A stretch of 64,000 bases of DNA from Streptomyces alboflavus (lineage in GTDB: Bacteria > Actinomycetota > Actinomycetes > Streptomycetales > Streptomycetaceae). Made by a program: the position numbers and the translations under genes. Below are positions 33,855-47,401 of the stretch, piece after piece. The notes below the pieces were generated by a model. That model was not told the origin of the DNA, ran no database searches, and saw only the letters and a list, made by a program, of their open reading frames with translations. Every line of letters starts with the position of its first letter. Position 1 is the stretch's first letter. The stretch is taken from assembly GCF_000716675.1 (NCBI RefSeq), contig NZ_JNXT01000036.1, positions 1 through 64,000 on the forward strand, written 5' to 3'.

Positions 33855-34440
33855 GGCGCGCGCCTTCGCGCTCCCCGGTGGGGGTAGCGCCGGGGCGACG
33901 GCGGCGGTAGTACGCGATGGCGAGGGCGATGATGGCGGGCCCCCACACGGCGGTCGGCGAGATGCACACGGTGGCGAGCGCCTGCCAGGCGCTGTTGGAG
34001 TACTCGACGGTTTCGGTGACGCCGAACAGCGTGAGCCTGCGGCGCTCGCCGATCGGCACGCCGGTGAACAACGCGGTGAGGATCAGACCGCCGACGACGG
34101 CGGGCACGAACGCCGCGAGCGGCCGCACGCGCTTCCCGCCGATGACCGGGATCCAGGCGGGCGCCACCTCTCCCCATCCCCGCACGAGCCCGATGGCCAG
34201 GATCGCGGTCACCTCGCTCAGCACGCTGAGCGCCACCACGTACGGGACGCTCACCCAGTACGGCGGCATGCCCAGATCCTGCGCCTGCCCCATCTCGAAG
34301 TGCACCGCGAACGGCAGCCGCCACAGGCATGACGGCAACAGAAGCAGCGGAAGCGCGTACGCAAGCCGCGTCGCCCAGCGCGGAACGGGCCGCTCCGTGT
34401 CCGGGACCTGCGGGCGGGTGTGAATGATCTTCAGCGTCAT
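33823..34440 (-). CDS. membrane protein of unknown function
   Basis: A 205-residue protein with about five membrane helices (LAYALPLLLLPSCLWRLPFA, VPYVVALSVLSEVTAILAIG, AAFVPAVVGGLILTALFTG and two later ones). No family motif is known to me. It lies 38 bases downstream of the AraC gene on the same strand, so it may be its target or co-transcribed. The 3' end overlaps the TetR gene by 32 bases. Confidence 0.7.
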   Translation of the reverse strand: MTLKIIHTRPQVPDTERPVPRWATRLAYALPLLLLPSCLWRLPFAVHFEMGQAQDLGMPPYWVSVPYVVALSVLSEVTAILAIGLVRGWGEVAPAWIPVIGGKRVRPLAAFVPAVVGGLILTALFTGVPIGERRRLTLFGVTETVEYSNSAWQALATVCISPTAVWGPAIIALAIAYYRRRRPGATPTGEREGARLSARACEGCR

Positions 34441-34478
34441 GGGTCCAGCGTCGCGGGGCGGTCGCGGTGAGCAATCGC

Positions 34479-35693
34479 CTACAGGGGTGAAGGCGCTCCG
34501 CCGCGCGGGGGAGGTGTGTGTCGCCCTGGGGCGTGCGTTCTCGCCGGTCGACGGCCAGGTGACGCTGTGCCTCCGTGGTCGGGATCTCCATATGGGAACT
34601 CGCCCTGCGGACTCGTACGTTCAATGGCTTGAGCGGCTTGAGCGGCTTGAGCGGCTTGAGCGGCTTCAGTAGCTTCAACAGCTTTCTCGCTGCCACGTCC
34701 AGCGGCGCTCTCGTTGCCGCCAAGTGCGGTGCCGGGCGTGCCCGCCCGCTTCCGGTACCGGCCCGGCGTCACCCCGAACTCCCTGTTGAACGCGTGCGAC
34801 AGGGCGTACGGCGAGCCGTAGCCCACCCGGCGCGCGATCGCGTCCAGGGGCGCCTCGCTGTCCCGCAGCAGCGCCGCCGCCCGCGTCATCCGCCACCAGC
34901 TCAGGTACGCCATCGGCGGGCGGCCGACCAGCGTCGTGAACCTGCGGGCAAGCGTGGCCCGGGAGACGCCCGCGCGGGCCGCGAGGGTCTCGTTCGTCCA
35001 GGGGTGGGCCGGGTCCCTGTGCAGCACGCGCAGGGCCGTCGCCACCGCCGGGTCGCCGAGCGCGCACGCCCAGCCCGGCGTCCCCGCCTCCGCCCGGTCG
35101 GCCAGCCACGCCCGGATCAGGTAGACGAGGAGCAGGTCCAGGAGGCCCGGTACGGCGATGTCCGTCCCGGGGCGCGTGCCTGTCGTCTCGTGCGCCAACA
35201 GGGCCAGCGCCGAGTGCAGTTCGGGGTGGCGGTCCGGGGCGGCCGGGAGGTGGACCACGTCGGGCAGCTCGGTGAGGAGGGGGTGGGCGCGGGCGCGGTC
35301 GAGGCGGTACTTGCCGCACATCAGCTCTGTGGTGGGGGTTTTCGGGTCGGGGGTGCCTGATCCGGGGGCACCCGGGCCGGGGGCGCTCGGCTCGTCTCGG
35401 CCCGACCAGCTCTCGAAGTTCACCGCCCGCCTCGCCGCCGCCGGCCCCTCCGCCGCCGCGTCCGCGAGTACGTGCTCCGAGCCGTGCGGAAGCAGCACCA
35501 CATCGCCCCGGCCCAGCGCGACCGGGCGGCGGCCCTCGTCGAGGAGGAGCTGGCAGCTGCCCGCCAGGACCACGTGGAAGCCTGCTCCCTCGTACGCGGA
35601 CAGCCGGGCGCACCAACTGCCCGCCGCCCGCACCCGGTTCGCCGACGGGGCGCCGACCCGGACCGCCGCGATCGCGTCGCTCACCACGTCCAT
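34479..35693 (-). CDS. AraC-family regulator with low-complexity tail
   Basis: A 404-residue AraC regulator. It has an N-terminal cupin-like domain (FHVVLAGSCQLLLDEG, LPHGSEHVL) and a C-terminal double HTH (TLARRFTTLVGRPPMAYLSW, RVGYGSPYALSHAFNREFGV). About 85 residues after the HTH are low complexity, including AAQ repeats from a 9-base DNA repeat at 34625-34678; this tail is unusual. The cupin with Cys/His positions fits the cupin_6 group. It is divergent from an MBL-fold hydrolase, the likely target. Confidence 0.87.
   Translation of the reverse strand: MDVVSDAIAAVRVGAPSANRVRAAGSWCARLSAYEGAGFHVVLAGSCQLLLDEGRRPVALGRGDVVLLPHGSEHVLADAAAEGPAAARRAVNFESWSGRDEPSAPGPGAPGSGTPDPKTPTTELMCGKYRLDRARAHPLLTELPDVVHLPAAPDRHPELHSALALLAHETTGTRPGTDIAVPGLLDLLLVYLIRAWLADRAEAGTPGWACALGDPAVATALRVLHRDPAHPWTNETLAARAGVSRATLARRFTTLVGRPPMAYLSWWRMTRAAALLRDSEAPLDAIARRVGYGSPYALSHAFNREFGVTPGRYRKRAGTPGTALGGNESAAGRGSEKAVEATEAAQAAQAAQAAQAIERTSPQGEFPYGDPDHGGTASPGRRPARTHAPGRHTPPPRGGAPSPL
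34625..34678. repeat. 9-bp tandem repeat in the AraC tail
   Basis: Six units of CGGCTTGAG or variants encode the Ala-Ala-Gln run near the C-terminus of the AraC protein. Confidence 0.85.
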
Positions 35694-35733
35694 GCGGTCA
35701 GCGTACGCGGAGAGTGAGACGTTTGCGTATGTG

Positions 35734-35764
35734 CATGAGGCCTTCGCGCATTGAGGCGCTCATG
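35734..35764. promoter_or_regulatory. inverted repeat between AraC and MBL genes
   Basis: CATGAG (35734-35739) pairs with CTCATG (35759-35764) across 19 bases in the 134-base divergent region. It is a plausible AraC site upstream of the hydrolase promoter. Confidence 0.35.
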
Positions 35765-35827
35765 GCCGTCTCCTAGCGTGGGGTGCGGCGGTCGAAGACC
35801 GACGCGAGGCTGATGGAGGGCGGGGTC

Positions 35828-36787
35828 ATGGAGCGGTTCATGCTGGGGGACGTCGAGGTGCTGCGGGTCGAGGAGCTGCGCGGGCGCTTCGGGTCCGGGC
35901 GGGTGCTCGTGCCCGACTGCCCGCCCGAGGTGTGGGACGCCCATCGGAAGTGGCTGGAGCCGGACTTCTGGGAGCCCGAGGACGACCAGGTCGTCGGCGT
36001 CGTACAGACGTGGGTGCTGCGCAGCGAGGGGCGGACGATCCTCGTCGACACGGGGGTCGGCAACGGGCGGCGGCGGCCCGGATCGCCGCACTTCGACCAG
36101 CTGGAGACGGACTACCTGGGGCGGCTCGCGGCCGTCGGCGTACGCCCCGAGGACGTGGACGTCGTCGTCAACACCCATCTGCACGGGGACCACGTCGGCT
36201 GGAACACGCGCGCGGAGGACGACAGTTGGGTGCCCACATTCCCCAACGCCTCGTACCTCATGCCCGCCGCCGACCACGCGTACTTCTCGCCGGAGGGCGC
36301 CGCCGACCGGCCCGTGCCCCGCGACGACGCCGGGCGCGCCCGCCGCGAGGAGCAGCGGAACATCTTCGCGGACAGCGTGGAGCCGGTGGTGCGGGCCGGG
36401 CAGGCCGTGCTGTGGGAGGGCGGCCACCGCGTCGACGGGCACCTCACCCTCGAACCCGCCTCCGGCCACACCCCGGGCTCCGCCGTGCTGCGGCTCGCCT
36501 CCGGCGCGGACCGGGCCGTCTTCGTGGGCGATCTGCTGCACACCCCGGTGCAGATCCTGGAGCCGGAGTGCAGCAGCTGTCTGTGCGAGGACCCGGTGGG
36601 GGCGGCCGCCAGCCGTCGGCGGGTGCTGGAACGGGCCGCTGACGAGGGGGAGTTGCTCGTGCCCGCGCACTTCGGGGGGTCCGGGGTGGCTGAAGTGCGG
36701 CGGGAGGGCGGGAAGTTCGGGATCCGGGGGTGGGGGGAGCAGGGCTCGGGTGCCGGGAGCGGGCGGGGATCAGGGGTGGGGGCGTAG
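35828..36787 (+). CDS. metallo-beta-lactamase-fold hydrolase
   Basis: A 319-residue MBL-fold protein. The zinc motif is NTHLHGDHVGWN, with further ligands at SGHTPGS and FVGDLLHTP and the last His in VPAHFGGSG. The substrate is unknown; lactonase-like or thioesterase-like use is common in this branch. ATG 35828 has GGAGGG at a suitable distance. A Gly/Ser-rich tail of about 20 residues follows the fold. It is probably controlled by the divergent AraC protein. Confidence 0.87.
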   Translation: MERFMLGDVEVLRVEELRGRFGSGRVLVPDCPPEVWDAHRKWLEPDFWEPEDDQVVGVVQTWVLRSEGRTILVDTGVGNGRRRPGSPHFDQLETDYLGRLAAVGVRPEDVDVVVNTHLHGDHVGWNTRAEDDSWVPTFPNASYLMPAADHAYFSPEGAADRPVPRDDAGRARREEQRNIFADSVEPVVRAGQAVLWEGGHRVDGHLTLEPASGHTPGSAVLRLASGADRAVFVGDLLHTPVQILEPECSSCLCEDPVGAAASRRRVLERAADEGELLVPAHFGGSGVAEVRREGGKFGIRGWGEQGSGAGSGRGSGVGA

Positions 36788-36866
36788 GGCCCCTAGTGTG
36801 TTCCCCTGAGCGATCTCCGGGGGATTCCTGATGGAGCGGGGTGGGCCCGGCTGATGAGCTGGATCC

Positions 36867-38120
36867 ATGAATCACAACTCGCTGCGCTCACCCTCTCGTC
36901 GTCGCCCGGCCGTCCTCGGTGTGGTCCTCGGTGCCGTGTGCGCGCTCACCGCTGCCGCGCCGGGCTTCGCTGCCCCCGCCGACAGGCCGCACCGGCCGCC
37001 GCCGTCCCCGGCACACGCGCTGCCCCCGGCACACGCCCCGACCCAGGCCGCCCTCGACCGGATCGTCGAGCAGGGCACCCCCGGCGTCATAGCCCAGGTC
37101 AGGGAGGGGCACCGGGCGTGGCACGGCCGCGCCGGTGTCCGCGACCTCACGACCGGGCAGCCGCGCGGAAGTGACGAGAGGTTCCGCATCGCCAGCCTGA
37201 CCAAGACCTTCACGTCCGTGGTGCTGCTCAAGTTGGAGGCCGAGGGCCGCCTGTCCCTGGACGACAGCGTCGAGAAGTGGCTGCCGGGCATGGTGCGCGG
37301 CAAGGGGTACCGCCCGAAGGCCATCACCGTGCGGCACCTCCTGAACCACACGAGCGGGATCTTCGACTACAACATGGACGAGGGCTTCCGCGCCAAGTAC
37401 GCGGGGGACGAGTTCGACAAGAACCGATACAGGCGGTGGAAGCCCGCGCGACTGGTCGACATCGCGCTCGCCCACCCGCCCAACTTCCAGCCGGAGCAGG
37501 GCAGCAGGCCCGGCGCACCCGGTAAGTGGGACTACTCGGACACCAACTACATACTCGCCGGAATGATCATCGAGAGGGCGACGGGCGACACGTACAAGAA
37601 GGCGGTCGACCGGCTCGTCATCCACCCCCTCGGCCTGCGCGGCACCAGCGTGCCCGGCCACTCGCCCAAGCTGCCCCGGCCGCACGCGACGCACTACTCC
37701 ACGCTGTTCGAGGACCCGCCGCACGCGAAGGTGCGTGACGTCACGGAGTTCAGCCCCACGGTCGCCTTCGCCGCCGGGCAGCTCATATCGACCACGGCCG
37801 ACGTGAACACGTTCATGGCGGAGCTGCTGGGCGGCCGGCTCCTGCAGCCCGCCCAGCAGCGGTCCCTGCTCGCCGCCGTCCCCGTCGACGGCGACAAGGG
37901 GCACGGCGGCCCGGAGGACGTCTACGGCCTCGGCATACGTCATTTCAAGCTGAAGGAGGGCTGCTGGGCCTGGGGCCACGGCGGCATGATCCCCGGCTCG
38001 GCGAGCCGCACGGTGGCCTCGGCGGACGGACGGCATGTGCTGACCATGAACCGCAACGGGGACTGGGGCGAGCAGAAGGGGGAGGACGCGGTGGTCGAGG
38101 CGGAGCTCTGCGGGAGCTGA
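36867..38120 (+). CDS. secreted serine hydrolase (beta-lactamase/DD-peptidase family)
   Basis: A 417-residue exported protein with signal peptide ending FAAPADR near residue 37. The catalytic SxxK is SLTK (in FRIASLTKTF), the second motif is YSDTNY, and WGHGGMIPGS carries the third (HGG). This is the class C/D-alanyl-D-alanine carboxypeptidase fold, acting on peptidoglycan or a small ester in the envelope. Its end is followed by three copies of a 22-base repeat that includes the stop codon (38112-38177). Confidence 0.88.
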   Translation: MNHNSLRSPSRRRPAVLGVVLGAVCALTAAAPGFAAPADRPHRPPPSPAHALPPAHAPTQAALDRIVEQGTPGVIAQVREGHRAWHGRAGVRDLTTGQPRGSDERFRIASLTKTFTSVVLLKLEAEGRLSLDDSVEKWLPGMVRGKGYRPKAITVRHLLNHTSGIFDYNMDEGFRAKYAGDEFDKNRYRRWKPARLVDIALAHPPNFQPEQGSRPGAPGKWDYSDTNYILAGMIIERATGDTYKKAVDRLVIHPLGLRGTSVPGHSPKLPRPHATHYSTLFEDPPHAKVRDVTEFSPTVAFAAGQLISTTADVNTFMAELLGGRLLQPAQQRSLLAAVPVDGDKGHGGPEDVYGLGIRHFKLKEGCWAWGHGGMIPGSASRTVASADGRHVLTMNRNGDWGEQKGEDAVVEAELCGS

Positions 38121-38177
38121 GGGCGGGCTCCGGGGGAGCTGACGGCGGACTCCGCGGGAGCTGAGGGCAGGCCCCGC
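38112..38177. repeat. 22-bp tandem repeat containing the stop codon
   Basis: GGGAGCTGA recurs at 38112, 38134 and 38156 in a degenerate 22-base unit. The first copy holds the last two codons and TGA of the serine hydrolase gene. Confidence 0.85.
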
Positions 38178-38226
38178 GGGCTGGGCTCCGCTCGGGCCGA
38201 CGAGCCCCCGGGCGCTGCGGGCCGCT

Positions 38227-38260
38227 TACTCCGGAGGTCCGCCTACTCCGGAGGTCCGCC
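38227..38260. repeat. perfect 17-bp duplication over a stop codon
   Basis: TACTCCGGAGGTCCGCC occurs twice in tandem (38227-38243 and 38244-38260). The stop codon of the minus-strand SGNH hydrolase (38243-38245) spans the junction. Confidence 0.9.
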
Positions 38261-38914
38261 CAGCCCCCACGCCTCCCACATCGCCGCCGCGAACGCCGCC
38301 GCCAGCTTCCGCTCGCCGTGTTCGTTGGGGTGTGTGCCGTCGTAGGTGTCGAGGTGGATGTCGTACTCGGAGGGGGGTGAGGCCAGGAGCAGGGCGGAGG
38401 CGGAGGTGTCCAGGTCGGCGACCGTCTTGGCGAGGAGTTCGTTGAAGCGGGCGACCTCGGTGGCGAAGTCGGGGTCGTCCTCGGCGCGGACGTTCGGTAT
38501 GACCGGCAGGACGGCGAGGGCGACGCGCGGGTTGGCGCGGCGGGCCTCGGCGACGAAGCGGGCCACGTTCGCGGCGGTCTGCTCGGCGTTGGTGTAGAAG
38601 CCCAGGTCGATGAGGCCGAGGGAGACGAGGAGGACGTCCGCGCGGTCGGCCTTGACGGCGTCGGCGATCAGCGGGGTCAGATGCTGCCAGCCCTCGCCCC
38701 AGCCGGCCAAGTGGCGGCGGGGGAAGTCGGGTTCGGCGTACTCGTACGACGTGGGGGCCTCGGTCGCCTTGTCGTACAAGGTCTCCCGAGGGCCGACGAT
38801 CTTGAAGGGGGCGCCGTGGGTGGCGCACAGGTGGCGCCACATCCAGTAGCGCCAGGTGTGTTCCCCGGCGCTACCGATGGTCATCGAGTCGCCGACGAAC
38901 ATGAACCTGAGCAT
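38243..38914 (-). CDS. SGNH/GDSL hydrolase
   Basis: A 223-residue SGNH-type esterase or lipase. Block I is FVGDSMTIGS (nucleophile Ser), block III SLGLIDLGFYTNAE, and block V DGTHPNEHG with the Asp and His. There is no signal peptide, so it is likely cytoplasmic, unlike many family members. ATG 38914 was chosen because the fold starts five residues later; the longer frame upstream is not related. The substrate is unknown. Confidence 0.87.
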   Translation of the reverse strand: MLRFMFVGDSMTIGSAGEHTWRYWMWRHLCATHGAPFKIVGPRETLYDKATEAPTSYEYAEPDFPRRHLAGWGEGWQHLTPLIADAVKADRADVLLVSLGLIDLGFYTNAEQTAANVARFVAEARRANPRVALAVLPVIPNVRAEDDPDFATEVARFNELLAKTVADLDTSASALLLASPPSEYDIHLDTYDGTHPNEHGERKLAAAFAAAMWEAWGLGGPPE

Positions 38915-39026
38915 CCGCTCATCATCGCGGTACCGGGGGGTGTCCGGCCGCCCCGCCGCGTGTGAGGCTGAGCACGCCGCGCGACCCCGGGGCCGGGTGC
39001 GCCGCGCGGATGGCACGCTTGGGGCC

Positions 39027-40064
39027 ATGCGCACGCTTCCGCCTGTGGTCCCCGGTGCCGTCGCCACCGCCGCCGTCGCCGTGTCCACGGCGCTCGCCCT
39101 CACGGTCCTCACCGCCCCGGCGGCCCACGCCGACGACGGCAAGGGGGGCAAAGGGAACGACGGGTTCAGCATCAAGGACCCCCGGATCACGGAGTCCAGC
39201 GGGCTCGTCGCGTCCCGCGCGCACCCCGGGGTGTACTGGACGCACAACGACCAGGACAAGGGCGCGTTCCTGTACGCGGTGGACAGCGCCACGGGGAAGA
39301 CCGTGGCCACGGTCACGATGACGGGGGTGGGCAAGCCGCGCGACATCGAGGCGATCTCGATGGGGCCCGACGGTGATCTGTACGTCGGCGACATCGGCGA
39401 CAACCTCGGCGGCAAGTGGTCGTTCGTGTGGATCTACAAGCTGCCCGAGCCCAAGCAGCTCAAGGACCAGTCGATCCGCGCGAAGCAGTACGTCGTGAAG
39501 TACTCCGACGGGCCGCGCGACGCCGAGTCGATGATGGTCCACCCGAAGACCGGCCGGGTCTACATCGTGGACAAGAAGGAGGACGGCGAGGGCAGTCTCT
39601 ACCAGGGCCCGCCGCCCGCGCGGATGTCCACGTCCCGGACCAACGTCTTCCAGCGCGTGGCCGACGTCGACCTGTGGGCGACCGACGGAGCCTTCTCCCC
39701 CAACGGCAAGCAGCTCGCCCTGCGCGGCTACCTCGGCGGCGTCACCTACCGCTGGGAGGGCGACGGCAAGATCAAGCGCGAGGGCCGCCTGAGCGTGCCT
39801 CTCCAACGTCAGGGCGAGTCACTGACGTACAGCCCGGACGGCTCTCGCCTCATGTTCGGCACGGAGGGCCAGGAGAGCGACGTCGAGGCGAGGGACGTGG
39901 AGGGGGCGGGGGCGCCTTCGGGGTCGGCGGGCGGCGGCTCGGGGTCCGACAGTGACGACGGGGGTGCGTTCGGCGGCGGGTACAAGGGTGGTGCGCTCGC
40001 CATCGCCGCCGTCCTGGTGGCGGTGTTCGGGCTGAAGCGGCTGTTCGGGAAGAAGGGCGGCTAA
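39027..40064 (+). CDS. secreted, membrane-anchored beta-propeller protein
   Basis: A 345-residue protein with signal peptide ending AHADDG near residue 32 and a central repeat region typical of WD40/YVTN-like propellers (GDLYVGDIGDN, GRVYIVDKKEDG, DGAFSPNGKQLALRG, SLTYSPDGSRLMFG). A Gly/Ser linker, one C-terminal membrane helix (ALAIAAVLVAVFGL) and a basic tail follow, so the propeller is held outside the cell. No enzyme motif is seen. Its stop overlaps the stop of the convergent TetR gene by four bases. Confidence 0.8.
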   Translation: MRTLPPVVPGAVATAAVAVSTALALTVLTAPAAHADDGKGGKGNDGFSIKDPRITESSGLVASRAHPGVYWTHNDQDKGAFLYAVDSATGKTVATVTMTGVGKPRDIEAISMGPDGDLYVGDIGDNLGGKWSFVWIYKLPEPKQLKDQSIRAKQYVVKYSDGPRDAESMMVHPKTGRVYIVDKKEDGEGSLYQGPPPARMSTSRTNVFQRVADVDLWATDGAFSPNGKQLALRGYLGGVTYRWEGDGKIKREGRLSVPLQRQGESLTYSPDGSRLMFGTEGQESDVEARDVEGAGAPSGSAGGGSGSDSDDGGAFGGGYKGGALAIAAVLVAVFGLKRLFGKKGG

Positions 40065-40822
40065 CCCGCGGACTCCCGCTGCCGCCGTTCCACCAGGACC
40101 TCCAGGCCGTCCAGGATGCGTTGGAGGCCGAATTCGAAGTGGTCGAAGTCGGAGCCGAAGGCGTCTTCTGAGAGGGCTGCGATCAGGGGGAAGTCGCCGC
40201 TTTCCATGATGCGTTCGAGGACGGGGCGCTGGGCCTCCCAGAAGGCCTCGTCGGAGAGTTGTGAGTCGGCTGCGGCCTGGGCCGCGTGGACGTGGTTGCG
40301 GGCGACGCCGGAGACGTAGCCCTCGACCATGATCAGGACCGAGATCAGCTCGGGGTCGGTCAGGCCCATCGGCTTGATGTAGGTGAGGACCCGCTCCAGG
40401 CCGCCGACCGCGCTCGGGCCGAGCACGGGGCGCGCCTGGTTGACCTGGAGCAGCCAGGGGTGGCGTCGGTACTGCGCCAGCGTCGCGCGTCCGTACGCCG
40501 CGACGGCCGTGCGCCAGCCGCCGTGGAAGGCCTCCTCGTCGTCGCCGGGCGCCTGCACGTGGTTGAGCATCAGGTCGAGCAGCTCGGCCTTGCCGGGGAC
40601 GTAGCGGTAGAGGGACATCGTGCCCGTGCCCAGCTCCGTGGAGAGGCGGCGCATGGAGACCGCGGCGATGCCCTCGGCGTCGGCGAGCCGCACCGCCGCG
40701 GTGACGATCCGCTCCAGCGTCAGGGCCGGTTTGGGTCCGCGCGTGGGGCGCTCGCCGCCGCCCCACATCAGTTCCAGGCTGCGTGTGATGTCGCCGCTGC
40801 CGCTGGTCTCCGTCGTCGCCAT
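40061..40822 (-). CDS. TetR-family repressor of the ABC exporter
   Basis: A 253-residue TetR regulator. The HTH is SMRRLSTELGTGTMSLYRYV, and the C-terminal domain is of the tetracycline-repressor-like TetR_C_1 type often found beside DrrAB exporters. It is divergent from the ABC genes with two operator palindromes at 40854-40890 between them, so it very likely represses that operon and itself. The inducer is unknown. Confidence 0.9.
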   Translation of the reverse strand: MATTETSGSGDITRSLELMWGGGERPTRGPKPALTLERIVTAAVRLADAEGIAAVSMRRLSTELGTGTMSLYRYVPGKAELLDLMLNHVQAPGDDEEAFHGGWRTAVAAYGRATLAQYRRHPWLLQVNQARPVLGPSAVGGLERVLTYIKPMGLTDPELISVLIMVEGYVSGVARNHVHAAQAAADSQLSDEAFWEAQRPVLERIMESGDFPLIAALSEDAFGSDFDHFEFGLQRILDGLEVLVERRQRESAG

Positions 40823-40853
40823 GGATCTCACGATAAGCCCTTGGGCAGAAACT

Positions 40854-40890
40854 GAGTACGGTGTACTCTTAATTGGGTACGGTGTACTCA
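40854..40890. promoter_or_regulatory. pair of TetR operators
   Basis: GAGTACGGTGTACTC (40854-40868) is a perfect palindrome with a 3-base centre. TGGGTACGGTGTACTCA (40874-40890) is the same site with one mismatch. Their centres are 21 bases apart, two helical turns. They lie 24 bases before the GTG of the ABC ATPase gene. Confidence 0.75.
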
Positions 40891-40913
40891 CAAGGGTGGG
40901 AGTTGGAGGGGCA

Positions 40914-41984
40914 GTGAGCGACAGTGACTTCGGCGGGCAGGGCGACGCCGGCGAGTACGCGGTCCGGGCCCGCGGTCTGGAGAAGCGGTACGGCGACAAG
41001 TTGGCCCTGGACGGCTTCGACCTGACCGTGGCCCACGGCACGGTGCACGGCCTGCTCGGTCCGAACGGCGCGGGCAAGACCACGGCGGTGCGCATCCTGT
41101 CCACGCTGATCCGGCTCGACGGCGGCAGCGCCACGGTCGGCGGCGCGGACGTCCGGCGCGACCCCCGTGTCGTACGCGGCCGCATCGGCCTGACCGGGCA
41201 GTACGCAGCGGTCGACGAGATCCTCAGCGGGCGGCAGAACCTGGAGATGTTCGGCCGCCTCTTCCACCTCGGCGGCAAGCGGGCCGCGCGCCGTGCCCAG
41301 GAACTCCTGGAGCAGTTCGGCCTGGAGGCCGCCGCCGACAAGGGCGCGGGGACGTACAGCGGCGGCATGCGGCGCCGCCTCGACCTCGCCGCCTCCATGA
41401 TCCTCGCCCCGTCCGTCCTCTTCCTGGACGAGCCGACGACCGGCCTCGACCCGCGCGGCCGCAGCGAGGTCTGGGACTCCGTACGATCACTGACGGAGGG
41501 GGGAACGAGCGTTCTGCTCACCACGCAGTACTTGGAGGAGGCCGACAAGCTCGCCTCCCGCATCACCGTCATCGACCAGGGCCGCGCCATCGCCGACGAC
41601 ACCCCCGACGGCCTCAAGGCCACCGTCGGCGGCAGCCATCTGGAAGTCGTCGTCGCCGAACCCGCCGACCTGCCCGCCGCCGTCAGGGCCGTCGCCCGCG
41701 TCGCGGACGGCGTGCCCGAGACCGTCGACGCGGAGCGCCGCGTGCAGGCCGCCGTCAGCGACCGGGTGGGCGCGCTCACCGACGTCGCGCGCACCCTCCA
41801 GGACGAGGGGATCGCGGTCGAGGACATCGGGCTGCGGCGACCGAGCCTCGACGACGTGTTCCTGCGGCTGACGGGGGGCCGGCCCGCGGGGGAGCCGGAC
41901 GAGCAGGAGCAGAGGCAGCAAGGGCAGGGGCAGCAAGGGCAGGGGCAGGCGCAGGGGTTGGACCGGACGGGAGCCGCGGCATGA
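40914..41984 (+). CDS. DrrA-like ABC exporter ATPase
   Basis: A 356-residue ABC ATPase of the daunorubicin-resistance DrrA type. Walker A is GPNGAGKT, signature [12 protein letters not shown], Walker [12 protein letters not shown], and [15 protein letters not shown] is the typical DrrA C-terminal block. A Gln/Gly-rich tail of about 25 residues is strain-type low complexity. GTG 40914 has a GGAGGGG site. It works with the permease whose ATG overlaps its stop. The exported compound is probably a lipophilic drug. Confidence 0.92.
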   Translation: MSDSDFGGQGDAGEYAVRARGLEKRYGDKLALDGFDLTVAHGTVHGLLGPNGAGKTTAVRILSTLIRLDGGSATVGGADVRRDPRVVRGRIGLTGQYAAVDEILSGRQNLEMFGRLFHLGGKRAARRAQELLEQFGLEAAADKGAGTYSGGMRRRLDLAASMILAPSVLFLDEPTTGLDPRGRSEVWDSVRSLTEGGTSVLLTTQYLEEADKLASRITVIDQGRAIADDTPDGLKATVGGSHLEVVVAEPADLPAAVRAVARVADGVPETVDAERRVQAAVSDRVGALTDVARTLQDEGIAVEDIGLRRPSLDDVFLRLTGGRPAGEPDEQEQRQQGQGQQGQGQAQGLDRTGAAA

Positions 41985-42856
41985 GTGACGTGATGACGAC
42001 GACGATGAGCGGTGGGGGTTCCGGGGGCGGCCAGGCCGGCGGTCTCGCCGTCGGGGCCGAGCGCGGGCGGGCGTACTGGGCCGTCGCCGACACCCTCAAC
42101 ATCACCCGCCGCTATCTGACCCACTTCCAGCGCCAGCCCATCATGATCGCCTGGCAGCTCGGCTTCCCCATCATCAGCGTGCTCCTGTACGGCTTCGTCT
42201 TCGGCGAGGCCATGAAGGTGCCCGGCGGCGAGGGCGACTACAAGCAGTTCCTGATGCCCGGCATGTTCGTGATGACCATGGCCTTCGGCTTCATGAACAC
42301 CGCGATGGGCGTCGTCACGGACGCCTCCAAGGGCGTCATCGACCGCTTCCGCTCCATGCCCATGGCACCCTCCGCGGTGTCGGCCGGGCGCGGTCTCTCC
42401 GACCTCGTCGTGGCCTGCGCGGAGCTGACGATCCTCACGCTCACGGCCCTCGCGATCGGCTGGCGGCCGGGCAACGGCGCCCTCAACGCGGTGGGCGCGT
42501 TCGCCCTGCTCCTCCTGCTGCGCTTCAGCCTGATCTGGGTCGGCGTCTGGCTCGGCCTGCTCGTGCCGAGCGCGGAGGCGGCCGGCGGTCTGTACGCGGT
42601 GGCGTTCCCGCTGACGATGGTCTCCAGCGTGTTCGTGGCGCCGTCCCTGATGCCGGACTGGCTGGGGCCCGTCGCCGCCTGGAACCCGGTGTCGTCCACC
42701 GGCACGGCGGCCCGCGAACTCTTCGGCAACCCCGGCGCGGGCGGGTCCAGTTGGATCGAGCAGAACGCGGTGCTCATGGCGGTGGTGTGGCCGCTGGTGC
42801 TGACGGCGGTGTTCCTGCCGATGGCTGTGCGGAGGTTCAAGCGGCTCAGCCGGTAG
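41981..42856 (+). CDS. DrrB-like ABC-2 permease
   Basis: A 291-residue integral membrane subunit with about six helices. [20 protein letters not shown] in the first helix and the ABC-2 signature [20 protein letters not shown] match DrrB. ATGA overlap (41981-41984) couples it to the ATPase. Together they form a two-component exporter under TetR control. Confidence 0.92.
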   Translation: MSDVMTTTMSGGGSGGGQAGGLAVGAERGRAYWAVADTLNITRRYLTHFQRQPIMIAWQLGFPIISVLLYGFVFGEAMKVPGGEGDYKQFLMPGMFVMTMAFGFMNTAMGVVTDASKGVIDRFRSMPMAPSAVSAGRGLSDLVVACAELTILTLTALAIGWRPGNGALNAVGAFALLLLLRFSLIWVGVWLGLLVPSAEAAGGLYAVAFPLTMVSSVFVAPSLMPDWLGPVAAWNPVSSTGTAARELFGNPGAGGSSWIEQNAVLMAVVWPLVLTAVFLPMAVRRFKRLSR

Positions 42857-43004
42857 GGGGCGCTGCGCTCGGCGTTCGGGGGGGGCGGGCGCTGAGGGTT
42901 CGGAGGTACGGGGACGGCCCGGGTGCGCTTGGAGCGTGCCCGGGCCGTTCTCGTGTGCGGTGTGTGGTGTGTGGTGTGTGGTGTGCGGCGCGTGGCGTGT
43001 GGTG
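42857..43004. repeat. GT-rich simple sequence between convergent genes
   Basis: No gene is visible. A run of GTGTGTGGT-type repeats occupies about 42955-43000 just before the serC stop. No clear hairpin terminator stands out. Confidence 0.5.
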
Positions 43005-47334
<4,330 letters not shown>

Positions 47335-47401
47335 GCTTTCCCCGGGGACGGCCGCGCCGTGATCTTCGTAAGCCGCGAAAGGGTTTCACATCCCTGACGT
47401 A

